A stretch of 64,000 bases of DNA from assembly GCF_001864835.1 (NCBI RefSeq), contig NZ_MJGI01000007.1, positions 1 to 64,000 of the forward strand, in the 5' to 3' direction. Positions within the stretch are counted from its first letter, which is position 1; the number at the start of each line of letters is the position of its first letter. This document shows, piece after piece, positions 7,786-15,212 of this stretch. Source of the DNA: Curtobacterium sp. MCBA15_001. GTDB taxonomy: Bacteria; Actinomycetota; Actinomycetes; Actinomycetales; Microbacteriaceae. Both the position numbers and the translations under genes were made by a program. Under the pieces are notes generated by a model that saw only the letters and a program-made list of their open reading frames with translations, was not told the origin of the DNA and did no database searches.

Positions 7786-9198
7786 GTGCGTCCACGCCTG
7801 CTCGAACGTCTCGCCATGTGCCTCGTCGCCGTGGTGGGGACGGTCCTCAACCTCGTCCAGAAGCTGCCGTGCACGGTGTCGGAGCCGCCCGGTGTGCCGC
7901 GGGTCGCGTACGTCAGCCAGTACGCGTGCTGGTCCGACGTCGCCGCGATCTGGAACCACCGTCAGCTCGGTGAGCACCTGTTCCCGTACGTGACCGGGAC
8001 GTACGGCGGCGATCCGCCCGTCCTCGGCGGCGGCTCCGTGGAGTACCCGACCCTCACCGGGATCTGGATCTGGGCCACCGCGCTGCCCGCGGACTCCGCG
8101 AAGCAGTTCCTCGTCGTGACGGCCCTCGTCGCGGCCGTGCTCGTCGTGCTCGTGACGCTCATGCTCGCGCGCATCGCCGGACGCCGTGCCTGGGTGTTCG
8201 CGGCGACCCCGCCCGTGATGCTCTACGCCGTCTACAACTGGGACCTGCTGCCGGTGCTGTGCACCGTCGCCGGTCTGCTCGTGGCCACGCGGGCACCGGG
8301 GCGGTGGCCGCCGCTGCTGCGGTGGGGCCTGGCCGGAGCGGCCTTCGGAGCGGGTGGGGCGTTCAAGCTGTACCCGTTGATGTTCCTGGCGGCCCTGGTC
8401 CTGGCGGCGGTGCTCGACCGGGACACCGCGGACGCGCCGGACGACCGGCCCCCGGGCGGACCGGGTCGCTACCGCCGGGCCGCGGTCGCCCTCGGGTCCG
8501 GGCTCGCCGTGGTGCTCGCGGCCAACGTCCCGTTCGCGCTGGTGAACGCCGAGGGATGGTGGTCCGTCGTCGAGTACCAGGCCCAGCGACCGATCGACTC
8601 GTCGACCCTGTCGATCTGGTACTACGGCCTCCTGCCCTGGTCGAGCGATCCGGCCTCGCCGTTCCAGGACACGATGGCGACGCTGGCCACGGTGTCGACC
8701 GCGGTGGGGCTCCTGGCCGTGCTCGTCGTCGCGGTGGTGCTGGGCGTCCGGACGGGTCGGACGCCCTGGGTCCAGGCGTCCGCGGCGATGCTCTGCGTGT
8801 ACATGGTGTGCAACAAGGTGGACTCGCCGCAGTACGTGCTCTGGCTGCTGCCGTTCTTCGTCGTGCTGCGACTGGGAGGCTGGTGGATCGCCGCCTACCT
8901 GGTCACCGACGTCGCGCTCACCACCGGGTTCTTCCGGAACCTGTACTACAGCGCGCTCGGCGTGACCGGCGGGACCTGGGCGCTGCAGCTGTTCACCGCG
9001 GCGATCTGGATCCGCGCCGTGCTGCTGGTCGTGTTCGTCGTGCGGTTCCTCCGGGCTCCGGTGGCCCCACGCCCCGGGATCCCGAGGCGCCGGGACGACC
9101 GGTCACGCAGCGCAGCCCCGGACCGGGACGGCGAGGTGCTCAGCGCCGCGCCGGGTCCCGAGGTCCCCCGGACCATCGGCGTGGACCCCGCGGGCTGA
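7786..9198 (+). CDS. GT87/DUF2029-like polyprenyl-phosphate-dependent glycosyltransferase
   Basis: This 470 aa polytopic protein has about ten hydrophobic segments. An external loop after the first segment holds YVSQYACWSDVAAIW followed by VEYPTLTGIWIW, the layout of actinobacterial GT87 alpha-mannosyltransferases, where an Asp in that loop is catalytic. It also has GAFKLYPLMFLAALV and NKVDSPQYVLWLLP, typical of this group. It probably adds mannose or another sugar from a polyprenyl-phosphate donor at the outer membrane face. A hydrophilic tail of about 40 residues closes the protein. GTG 7786 directly follows the leaderless -10 box. It converges with the second WAEDG gene, with 8 bp between the stop codons. 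Confidence 0.72.
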   Translation: MRPRLLERLAMCLVAVVGTVLNLVQKLPCTVSEPPGVPRVAYVSQYACWSDVAAIWNHRQLGEHLFPYVTGTYGGDPPVLGGGSVEYPTLTGIWIWATALPADSAKQFLVVTALVAAVLVVLVTLMLARIAGRRAWVFAATPPVMLYAVYNWDLLPVLCTVAGLLVATRAPGRWPPLLRWGLAGAAFGAGGAFKLYPLMFLAALVLAAVLDRDTADAPDDRPPGGPGRYRRAAVALGSGLAVVLAANVPFALVNAEGWWSVVEYQAQRPIDSSTLSIWYYGLLPWSSDPASPFQDTMATLATVSTAVGLLAVLVVAVVLGVRTGRTPWVQASAAMLCVYMVCNKVDSPQYVLWLLPFFVVLRLGGWWIAAYLVTDVALTTGFFRNLYYSALGVTGGTWALQLFTAAIWIRAVLLVVFVVRFLRAPVAPRPGIPRRRDDRSRSAAPDRDGEVLSAAPGPEVPRTIGVDPAG

Positions 9199-9206
9199 CG
9201 GGGGCC

Positions 9207-10586
9207 TCAGCGGCCGCCGACCACCAGTCGGCACGGCACGGCGGTGTCCCAGACCTTGTCGATGGCGTGCGGGGCGTTGTGCACGACGATCGACGCTGAC
9301 GGGTCGGCCCGGCACAGGGCGGTCTGCGCCTCGACCTGGGGACGCCACGCGGGTCCGTCCTGCCGCTGCGAGAGCCCCGGGGTGACCGAGCCCACCGCGG
9401 CCGCGACCACGACGACGACCGCACCCCAGCCGGCGACAGCGGCCACCACCCGGAGCGCCCGGCTCCGGTCGACGAGCGGCACCCGACCGGATCGCCTGGT
9501 CGGTCGCGGCCCGATGAGCAGCGCTGCGGCGAGGACCACCGCCGCGGTGAGGAGCATCGCCGAGGGTGCCGCGTAGCGCGTGGGGACGGTCGTCATCGCC
9601 TGCAGCAGCCCGGCCGGCTCGTCCCATCCCCGGTTGCCGGAGCTGTTCGCCTGCAACGCCGCCGTCCAGATGCCGATCGACCCGATCGCGAGCGCGACGA
9701 CCTGGATGCGGCCCCGCCAGGACCCGACGACCAACGCCGCGACGAGCAGCACCGCGATCGCGACCACCGGCACCACGACGACGAAGGACCCGTGCGCGAC
9801 GACGGCCCGCGTCACCATGAACGAGTCACGGATCCACGCGCCCGCGAGCGGCTCGAGCAGGTAGCCCTTGACGAGCTCGGCGACCGAGGGGTCACCGGCC
9901 GACGTCGGCCGCACCGTGGTGAGCGCCGTCCACACCTGCAGGCCCAGACCGCCGAGTGTCACGAGGGTCACCGGCAGTGCACGCAGCGCGTCGCGCAGCG
10001 GCCGTCGCCACCACGCCACCGCCAGCAGCGGGACGAAGAGCAGGGTCTGGGGCTCGGTCAACACCGCGAACAGCGCCAGGACAGCGACGGCGGCGGAGCC
10101 CCACCAGGTCTTCACGTGGGCGGTGAACACCCACGGGACCAGCAGGAGCATCAGCCAGTGCAGGTTCGCGGCGTTGCCGAGCACCTCGATCGGCGCGATC
10201 GGCACGATGACCGGGACCGCGGCGAGGAGCAGGCGCAGGGGCCAGGCCCGGACGACGTCGGCGGACAGCACGAACACGGCGGCGACGACGATGCCCGCGA
10301 CGACGCAGCTGGCGCCCGCGACGGTGACCGCGTACTGCTCGATCGGCCGGTGGAACGCCAGGTCGGCGACCAGGCGCGGCAGCAGGTGCACGTAGCCCGC
10401 GTAGGGGTGCAGCAGTGAGCCCACGGAGCCGTACTGCAGGTGCTCGCTGAAGAACACGTCACCGTCCTCGGCCCAGACGGTCGCCCGGGTCGTCGGCCCG
10501 AGCCGGTACCAGGTGAAGGCCGTCGCGATCACTGCGAGGACCACCGCGCCGACGGCGGTGGTGAGGGTCTTCTGTGCGCGCTCCAT
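9207..10586 (-). CDS. Polytopic GT-C-like membrane protein, 'WAEDG' family (copy 2)
   Basis: This 459 aa protein is a paralogue of 4960-6342 with the same landmarks in the same order: TVWAEDGDVFF, YAGYVHLLPRLVADL, GNAANLHWLMLLLVPWVF, LTEPQTLLFVPLL. The last ~100 residues diverge most, and a positively charged stretch (GPRPTRRSGR) precedes the final membrane segment. As for copy 1, I infer a GT-C-type transferase from topology and the early ED pair; no family name can be assigned from sequence alone. Both copies are followed head-on by a plus-strand envelope-glycan gene, which points to a duplicated segment. Confidence 0.7.
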   Translation of the reverse strand: MERAQKTLTTAVGAVVLAVIATAFTWYRLGPTTRATVWAEDGDVFFSEHLQYGSVGSLLHPYAGYVHLLPRLVADLAFHRPIEQYAVTVAGASCVVAGIVVAAVFVLSADVVRAWPLRLLLAAVPVIVPIAPIEVLGNAANLHWLMLLLVPWVFTAHVKTWWGSAAVAVLALFAVLTEPQTLLFVPLLAVAWWRRPLRDALRALPVTLVTLGGLGLQVWTALTTVRPTSAGDPSVAELVKGYLLEPLAGAWIRDSFMVTRAVVAHGSFVVVVPVVAIAVLLVAALVVGSWRGRIQVVALAIGSIGIWTAALQANSSGNRGWDEPAGLLQAMTTVPTRYAAPSAMLLTAAVVLAAALLIGPRPTRRSGRVPLVDRSRALRVVAAVAGWGAVVVVVAAAVGSVTPGLSQRQDGPAWRPQVEAQTALCRADPSASIVVHNAPHAIDKVWDTAVPCRLVVGGR

Positions 10587-10717
10587 CGACCGACGACCCT
10601 AGTCGAGCCGTGGTGTGCCGCCACCCCGACGCTCCGCGACGCGCCCTCGTCACGGACGGGCGCGGGCCCGCGTGGGGGTGGCGAGGCCGCCGCGTCCGGC
10701 GCGGTGGAAGCCGTTGG

Positions 10718-10723
10718 TAGCAT
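10718..10723 (+). promoter_or_regulatory. -10 box of the DPM-DUF2304-GT2 operon (leaderless)
   Basis: TAGCAT lies 7 nt before ATG 10731 and marks the probable start of a three-gene operon. Confidence 0.5.
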
Positions 10724-10730
10724 CGACGGC

Positions 10731-11468
10731 ATGTCCCTGCTCCAGCAGACGCTCATCGTCATGCCCGCGTACAACGAGAGCGCGGTGGTCGGCGACGTCG
10801 TGGGCGAGGTCCAGGCCGCGCTGCCGGGCGTCACCGTGCTCGTCGTCAACGACGGGTCTGCGGACGACACCGCCGCGGTCGCGCGCCGTGCCGGTGCGAC
10901 GGTCCTCGACCTGCCGTTCAACCTCGGCGTCGGCGGGGCGATGCGCGCCGGCTTCAAGTACGCGGTCGCCAACGGCTTCCGGTACGCCGTGCAGGTCGAC
11001 TCCGACGGGCAGCACGACCCGGCCGGCGTCCCGCAGATCCTCGACGCGCTGCAGCGCAACGACGTGGTGATCGGTGCACGGTTCGCCGGCGTCGGCGACT
11101 ACGAGACACGTGGTCCGCGCCGGTGGGCCATGGTGGTGCTCGCGTCGGTCGTGTCGCGGATCGCCCGGACCCGCCTGACCGACACGACGTCGGGCTTCCG
11201 CGGCGCCGGTCCGCGCGCGCTCGAGCTCTTCGCCGCGCACTACCCCGCCGAGTACCTCGGGGACACCGTCGAGTCCCTCGTGCTCGCTGCCCGGGCAGGC
11301 TGCTCGATCGAACAGATCCCCGTGGCCATGCGCGTCCGAGCCGGGGGCACGCCCTCCCACGCGCCGTTCAAGGCCATGATCTACCTCGGGCGTGCAGCGA
11401 TGGCCCTCGTCGTCGCGCTCTGGCGTCCCCGCCTGTCCCTCCGTGCATCGGAGGTGCCCGGCTCGTGA
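10731..11468 (+). CDS. Family 2 glycosyltransferase, polyprenyl-phosphate sugar synthase-like (DPM type)
   Basis: This 245 aa cytoplasmic or peripheral GT-A enzyme has LIVMPAYNESAVVGDVV at the N-terminus, VLVVNDGSADDT, and the metal-binding QVDSDGQHDP. The family transfers a sugar from a nucleotide donor to polyprenyl phosphate, making the lipid-linked donor used by GT-C enzymes outside the membrane. It lacks C-terminal membrane segments of its own. The downstream DUF2304 gene overlaps it by 4 bp (GTGA) and may supply the membrane anchor, as is common for such pairs. The sugar is unknown. Confidence 0.85.
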   Translation: MSLLQQTLIVMPAYNESAVVGDVVGEVQAALPGVTVLVVNDGSADDTAAVARRAGATVLDLPFNLGVGGAMRAGFKYAVANGFRYAVQVDSDGQHDPAGVPQILDALQRNDVVIGARFAGVGDYETRGPRRWAMVVLASVVSRIARTRLTDTTSGFRGAGPRALELFAAHYPAEYLGDTVESLVLAARAGCSIEQIPVAMRVRAGGTPSHAPFKAMIYLGRAAMALVVALWRPRLSLRASEVPGS

Positions 11469-11896
11469 ACGTCGTGACCTACGTCTTCGGCATCGTCGTC
11501 GCCCTGCTCGTCCTCGGGGCGGTCATCGAGCTCCTCCGTCGTCGCCGCCTGCGCGAACGCCACGCCCTGTGGTGGATCGTCGCCGGGATCGTCGCCCTCG
11601 TGGTGGCCGTGTTCCCCGGTCTGCTCGTCGACACCGCCTCCCTCCTCGGGTTCTCGGTCCCCACGAACCTCGGGTTCTTCATCTGCCTCGTCCTGCTCTT
11701 CATGGTGTCGGTGTCGCAGAGCGCCGAGCTCACCGTGCTCGAGGAGAAGACCCGCGTGCTGGCAGAACAGAGCGCGCTGCTCGAAGAGCGCATCGAACGC
11801 CTCGAGCACCAGGTCGCGGTCGTCCGCCCGGCCGCTGAGCGACCGGTCGCGCAGCCGGACGTCACCGCGCACGTGCACGACGCGGACCACCGCTGA
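11465..11896 (+). CDS. DUF2304 small membrane protein, partner of the preceding GT2
   Basis: This 143 aa protein has three hydrophobic segments: YVFGIVVALLVLGAVIELL, WWIVAGIVALVVAVFPGLL and FFICLVLLFMVSVSQSAEL. A predicted coiled coil follows (TVLEEKTRVLAEQSALLEER), then a short polar tail. DUF2304 genes usually sit next to or are fused to DPM-type glycosyltransferases and are thought to anchor them or help move the lipid-linked sugar. It starts at GTG 11465 overlapping the upstream stop, and its own stop overlaps the next ATG (ATGA), so all three genes look translationally coupled. Confidence 0.82.
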   Translation: MNVVTYVFGIVVALLVLGAVIELLRRRRLRERHALWWIVAGIVALVVAVFPGLLVDTASLLGFSVPTNLGFFICLVLLFMVSVSQSAELTVLEEKTRVLAEQSALLEERIERLEHQVAVVRPAAERPVAQPDVTAHVHDADHR

Positions 11897-12915
11897 TGAC
11901 GGCCCGAGACGTCACCGTCGTCATGTTGGCCTACGGTGACGAACCGGTCCTGCACGCCGCCGTGCGGTCCGTGCTCGAATCGCAGGGTGTCGACGTCGCG
12001 GTCGTCCTGGTCGACAACGGATGCACGTCCGACGCCGTCCGGACGCTCCCTGCGGACCCTCGGCTGACGGTCAGGACCCCGGCCGAGAACCTCGGCTTCG
12101 CGGGCGGGGTCAACCTCGGTGCCGCCGATGTCACGACGACCTACCTCGGCCTGGTGAACTCCGATGCCGAGGTCCGTCCGGACGCCCTCGCCGCCCTCGT
12201 ACGGGTCGCCGAGCGCCCCGACGTCGGCATCGCGAGTGGCAGCATCCGTCTGGCCGACCGCCCGGACACCATGAACTCCGCCGGCAACCCGGTGCACGTC
12301 GTCGGCCTGAGCTGGGCGGGCGCCTACGGCGAACCGGCGGCGGCACACGTCCGCGAGCAGGACATCGCATCGGCCTCCGGCGCCGGGCTCGTCCTGCGCC
12401 ATGAGCTCTGGGAGCGCCTGGGCGGCTTCGAGGACACCTACTTCGCGTACCACGAGGACGTCGACCTCAGCTGGCGCACCTGGCAGCTCGGGCTCCGCGT
12501 CGTCTTCGTGCCCGACGCCGTCGTCCTGCACCACTACGAGTTCAGCCGCAACGCCCGCAAGATGTTCCTGCTCGAGCGGAACCGCCGCATCTTCCTCTCG
12601 ACGCTGTACGGCCGCCGGCTCCGCGCCGCCACGGCCCTGCCCGCCTGGGCGATCGGGCTCGCGATGGGCCTGGTGGCCCGGGCACAGGGGTGGGGGCCGC
12701 AGCACCGCGAGGCGCGCCGGTGGATCCGCGACAACCAGGCGTGGCTCGCCGAGCGCCGTGCGCGCGTCGAGGCCGCAGCCGTCGTGGACGACCGCCGGAT
12801 GGCGCGCCTGCTCACCGCGACGCTCGACCAGCAGGTGTTCCCGCTCCCCCGGGGCGCTGGCGTCCTGCAGGCCGTGATGCGGGCCTACTGGACGGTTGCC
12901 CGCCGCTTCGTCTGA
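11896..12915 (+). CDS. Family 2 glycosyltransferase (rhamnosyltransferase-like)
   Basis: This 339 aa GT-A enzyme has VTVVMLAYGDEPVLHAAV, VVLVDNGCTSDAV, ENLGFAGGVNLG, LGLVNSDAEV (the DXD-like motif) and the FEDTYFAYHEDVDLSWR block characteristic of WbbL-like rhamnosyl and galactofuranosyl transferases. It should add a sugar to a lipid-linked intermediate on the cytoplasmic face. It is the third gene of the coupled DPM-DUF2304-GT2 operon (ATGA overlap). Its 3' end overlaps the convergent wzx-like gene by 31 bp. The donor sugar cannot be fixed, but dTDP-rhamnose made by the rml genes here is a natural choice. Confidence 0.82.
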   Translation: MTARDVTVVMLAYGDEPVLHAAVRSVLESQGVDVAVVLVDNGCTSDAVRTLPADPRLTVRTPAENLGFAGGVNLGAADVTTTYLGLVNSDAEVRPDALAALVRVAERPDVGIASGSIRLADRPDTMNSAGNPVHVVGLSWAGAYGEPAAAHVREQDIASASGAGLVLRHELWERLGGFEDTYFAYHEDVDLSWRTWQLGLRVVFVPDAVVLHHYEFSRNARKMFLLERNRRIFLSTLYGRRLRAATALPAWAIGLAMGLVARAQGWGPQHREARRWIRDNQAWLAERRARVEAAAVVDDRRMARLLTATLDQQVFPLPRGAGVLQAVMRAYWTVARRFV

Positions 12916-14210
12916 TCCCCCTCGGACGCCCGTCCGGAACGGAACCCGATCAGGACCAGCGCGACGAGGCTCACCACCGAGCCGACGACGAAGCCGGTCG
13001 TGCCGGCCGTCAGCGGTGCCGACGACACCGAGACGGCGATGACGACGACCCCGACGACGAGTCCGGTGAGCGATGCCACGGCGACCTCGCCCGACCGTCC
13101 GGCCGCGAGCAGGAACGCGGCCGGGACCAGCGCGATCGTGAAGACGAACACACCGACCAGCAGCCCGCGCAGCACCGGCGCCGCCGCGACGCCCTGCTCC
13201 GGGTAGAACAGCGGCATCACGAACCCGGCCAAGGCCGCGATCGCGCCGAACACGACGACGCAGCCGGCGGTGAAGACCAGGAAGACGGCGAGCCGGCGAC
13301 GGTCACGGAGCGAGCCGTTGCCGGCCTCGTGCGCGAACGCCGGCACGATGATCTGACTGACGGCCTGCCCCACCATGGAGGCCGGGGTCGCGATGGTGAA
13401 GGCCGCCGCGTAGACGCCGACCTGCGCCGGTGCCGCGAAGACCTCGGCGCTGATCATGGCCAGTTGGAGCAGCCCGTTGGTGGCCAGGCCCGCCAGGACG
13501 TTCCAGGCCGCGAAGGACAGCACCCCGGTCCGCGGCAGTTCGGTGTCGCCGGCGACCCCCCGCGGCCAGCAGACGACGGCGAACACGGTGTAGCCGAGCG
13601 AGATCGGCACGAGCACCCATGAGTGCGCTCCGACCGCGAGCACCACGGCGAGCCCAGCGACGGCCAGCAGTCCGGTGCCGAGGTCGGCGAGCCCGACCCG
13701 GCGTGCGCGGCCCCGTCCGAGCGCCCCCGTCCGGGCGTAGGCGTACGCGCCGTACCCCGCGACGGTCCACGCCGCGGTCGCGGCCAGGACGCCGTCGTGG
13801 GTCCAGCCCCACGCGACGGGGACGGCGACGGCGGCGAGCACGACGACCGACACGGCCCAGGTCCGGGTGAGGAGCCGGACGACCGCACGGTCGTCCTGGC
13901 CGCGGGCCACCGCGAACGCGATGTACCGACTGGCGGCGTTCCCGGCGGCGGTCGGCCACACGAGCGCCATGAAGATCGACAGCGACAGGACGGCGCTGAC
14001 GTGCCCCAGGTCCGCCGAGCCCAACGACCGACCGATCACGACCGTGTACGCCAGGCGGGCGACGCCCTGCGCCACGATCCCACCCGTCGACCAGGCTGCC
14101 GACCGGGCCAGGTCCGCGCTGCCCGCGAGCGCGGCGGGCTGCACCGTCCCGGGCACCCCCTCGGGGACGCCAGGGGTGCCGAGTGACCCCTCGGTGCCGC
14201 GCGGGGTCAC
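12885..14210 (-). CDS. wzx: Polysaccharide flippase, Wzx/MATE-like
   Basis: This 441 aa protein has about twelve to fourteen hydrophobic segments. The N-terminal WSTGGIVAQGVARLAYTVVIGRSLG and internal TPASMVGQAVSQIIVPAFAHEAG resemble polysaccharide transporters of the MOP/MVF superfamily, which flip polyprenyl-pyrophosphate oligosaccharides across the membrane. GTG 14210 was chosen because it overlaps the stop of the upstream Ppm1-like gene (GTGA coupling). A proline-rich, non-hydrophobic leader of ~25 residues precedes the first membrane segment. It pairs functionally with the ligase/polymerase proteins upstream as a Wzx/Wzy-type route. Confidence 0.8.
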   Translation of the reverse strand: MTPRGTEGSLGTPGVPEGVPGTVQPAALAGSADLARSAAWSTGGIVAQGVARLAYTVVIGRSLGSADLGHVSAVLSLSIFMALVWPTAAGNAASRYIAFAVARGQDDRAVVRLLTRTWAVSVVVLAAVAVPVAWGWTHDGVLAATAAWTVAGYGAYAYARTGALGRGRARRVGLADLGTGLLAVAGLAVVLAVGAHSWVLVPISLGYTVFAVVCWPRGVAGDTELPRTGVLSFAAWNVLAGLATNGLLQLAMISAEVFAAPAQVGVYAAAFTIATPASMVGQAVSQIIVPAFAHEAGNGSLRDRRRLAVFLVFTAGCVVVFGAIAALAGFVMPLFYPEQGVAAAPVLRGLLVGVFVFTIALVPAAFLLAAGRSGEVAVASLTGLVVGVVVIAVSVSSAPLTAGTTGFVVGSVVSLVALVLIGFRSGRASEGDQTKRRATVQ

Positions 14211-14971
14211 GAGCGGGGGCGGCGGAACCAGCGCTGCACGCCCCACTGCGTCACGCGCAGCATCGCCTCGATGATCACCGAGCGGTCCATCTTCGACGTG
14301 CCGAGCACGCGGTCCCGGAACTCGATCGGCACCTCGACGATGCGGCCGCCGAGGTCGTGCACCCGCAGGGTCATGTCGACCTGGAAGCAGTAGCCCTTCG
14401 AGTCGACGCCGCTCAGGTCCATGCGGCGGATGGCGTCGGCACGGTACACGCGGTAGCCGGCGGTGACGTCGTGCACGCCGAGACGGAGCATGAGCCGGGC
14501 GTAGAGGTTCGCCGTCCGGCTGAGCAGTTCACGGCGCTTCGGCCAGTCGACGACCGAGCCGCCCCGGACCCAGCGGGAACCGATCGCGAGCTGCACGTCG
14601 TCAGCCGGGGCGTCGGCGACCGCGGACAGCAGGGCCGGCAGGCGGTCCGCGGGGTGCGACCCGTCGGCGTCCATCTCGATGAGCAGCCCGTAGCCGCGCT
14701 CGAGTCCCCAGTCGAACCCGGCCACGTACGCCGTCCCCAGCCCGAGCTTGCCGGTGCGGCGCATGAGGTGCAGCCGGCTGTCGTCGGCCGCGAGGGCCTC
14801 CACCCGGTCACCCGTGCCGTCCGGGCTCGCGTCGTCGACCACGAGCACGTGGACGTCGGGCGCGTGCTCGAGGATCTTGTCGATGGCGGTCTCGATGTTC
14901 TCGACCTCGTTGTAGGTCGGGACCACCACGAGGGCTCTGAGGGCGGACGCACTGTCCTGGGTGTCGGGCAC
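14207..14971 (-). CDS. Polyprenol monophosphomannose synthase-like GT2
   Basis: This 254 aa GT-A enzyme has VVVPTYNEVENIETAIDKIL, VLVVDDASPDGTGD, LIEMDADGSHPAD and the C-terminal VLGTSKMDRSVIIEAM, which is distinctive for the Ppm1/Dpm1 group. It would make polyprenyl-phosphomannose from GDP-mannose, the donor for GT-C mannosyltransferases such as the GT87-like protein nearby. GTG 14971 is preceded by GAAGGAG at good spacing, and a TACGAT -10 box lies about 36 nt upstream. It is coupled to wzx by a 4-bp overlap. A cytoplasmic-side enzyme with another hexose donor cannot be excluded. Confidence 0.85.
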   Translation of the reverse strand: MPDTQDSASALRALVVVPTYNEVENIETAIDKILEHAPDVHVLVVDDASPDGTGDRVEALAADDSRLHLMRRTGKLGLGTAYVAGFDWGLERGYGLLIEMDADGSHPADRLPALLSAVADAPADDVQLAIGSRWVRGGSVVDWPKRRELLSRTANLYARLMLRLGVHDVTAGYRVYRADAIRRMDLSGVDSKGYCFQVDMTLRVHDLGGRIVEVPIEFRDRVLGTSKMDRSVIIEAMLRVTQWGVQRWFRRPRS

Positions 14972-15007
14972 TGTTCGGTCCGCTCCTTCGTCGATGTTCG
15001 CCGAGCG

Positions 15008-15013
15008 ATCGTA
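15008..15013 (-). promoter_or_regulatory. -10 box of the Ppm1-like/wzx operon
   Basis: The minus strand reads TACGAT. The predicted leader is about 30 nt and contains the GAAGGAG ribosome-binding site of the first gene. Confidence 0.45.
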
Positions 15014-15140
15014 GCCGACCCGTCGCCGGGCACCTACTCGGACGCACCGTCCGACGCGGAACCGGCCTGCTCGCGACGCCGCGGTCCGGCCGTCAGGGAC
15101 TGCACCCGTTGCCCTCACGAGCAGCGGACGCGCGCGCTGC

Positions 15141-15146
15141 TAGAGT
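15141..15146 (+). promoter_or_regulatory. -10 box of the DUF2142 gene at 15213
   Basis: TAGAGT would place the transcript start near 15153, giving a leader of about 60 nt with GAGGAG ahead of ATG 15213. Confidence 0.4.
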
Positions 15147-15212
15147 TCCGGATGGCCCGCGACCGGCGGGCGGTGGCGCAGGGGCGCCCGGGTGAGGAGA
15201 CGCAGGACACCG

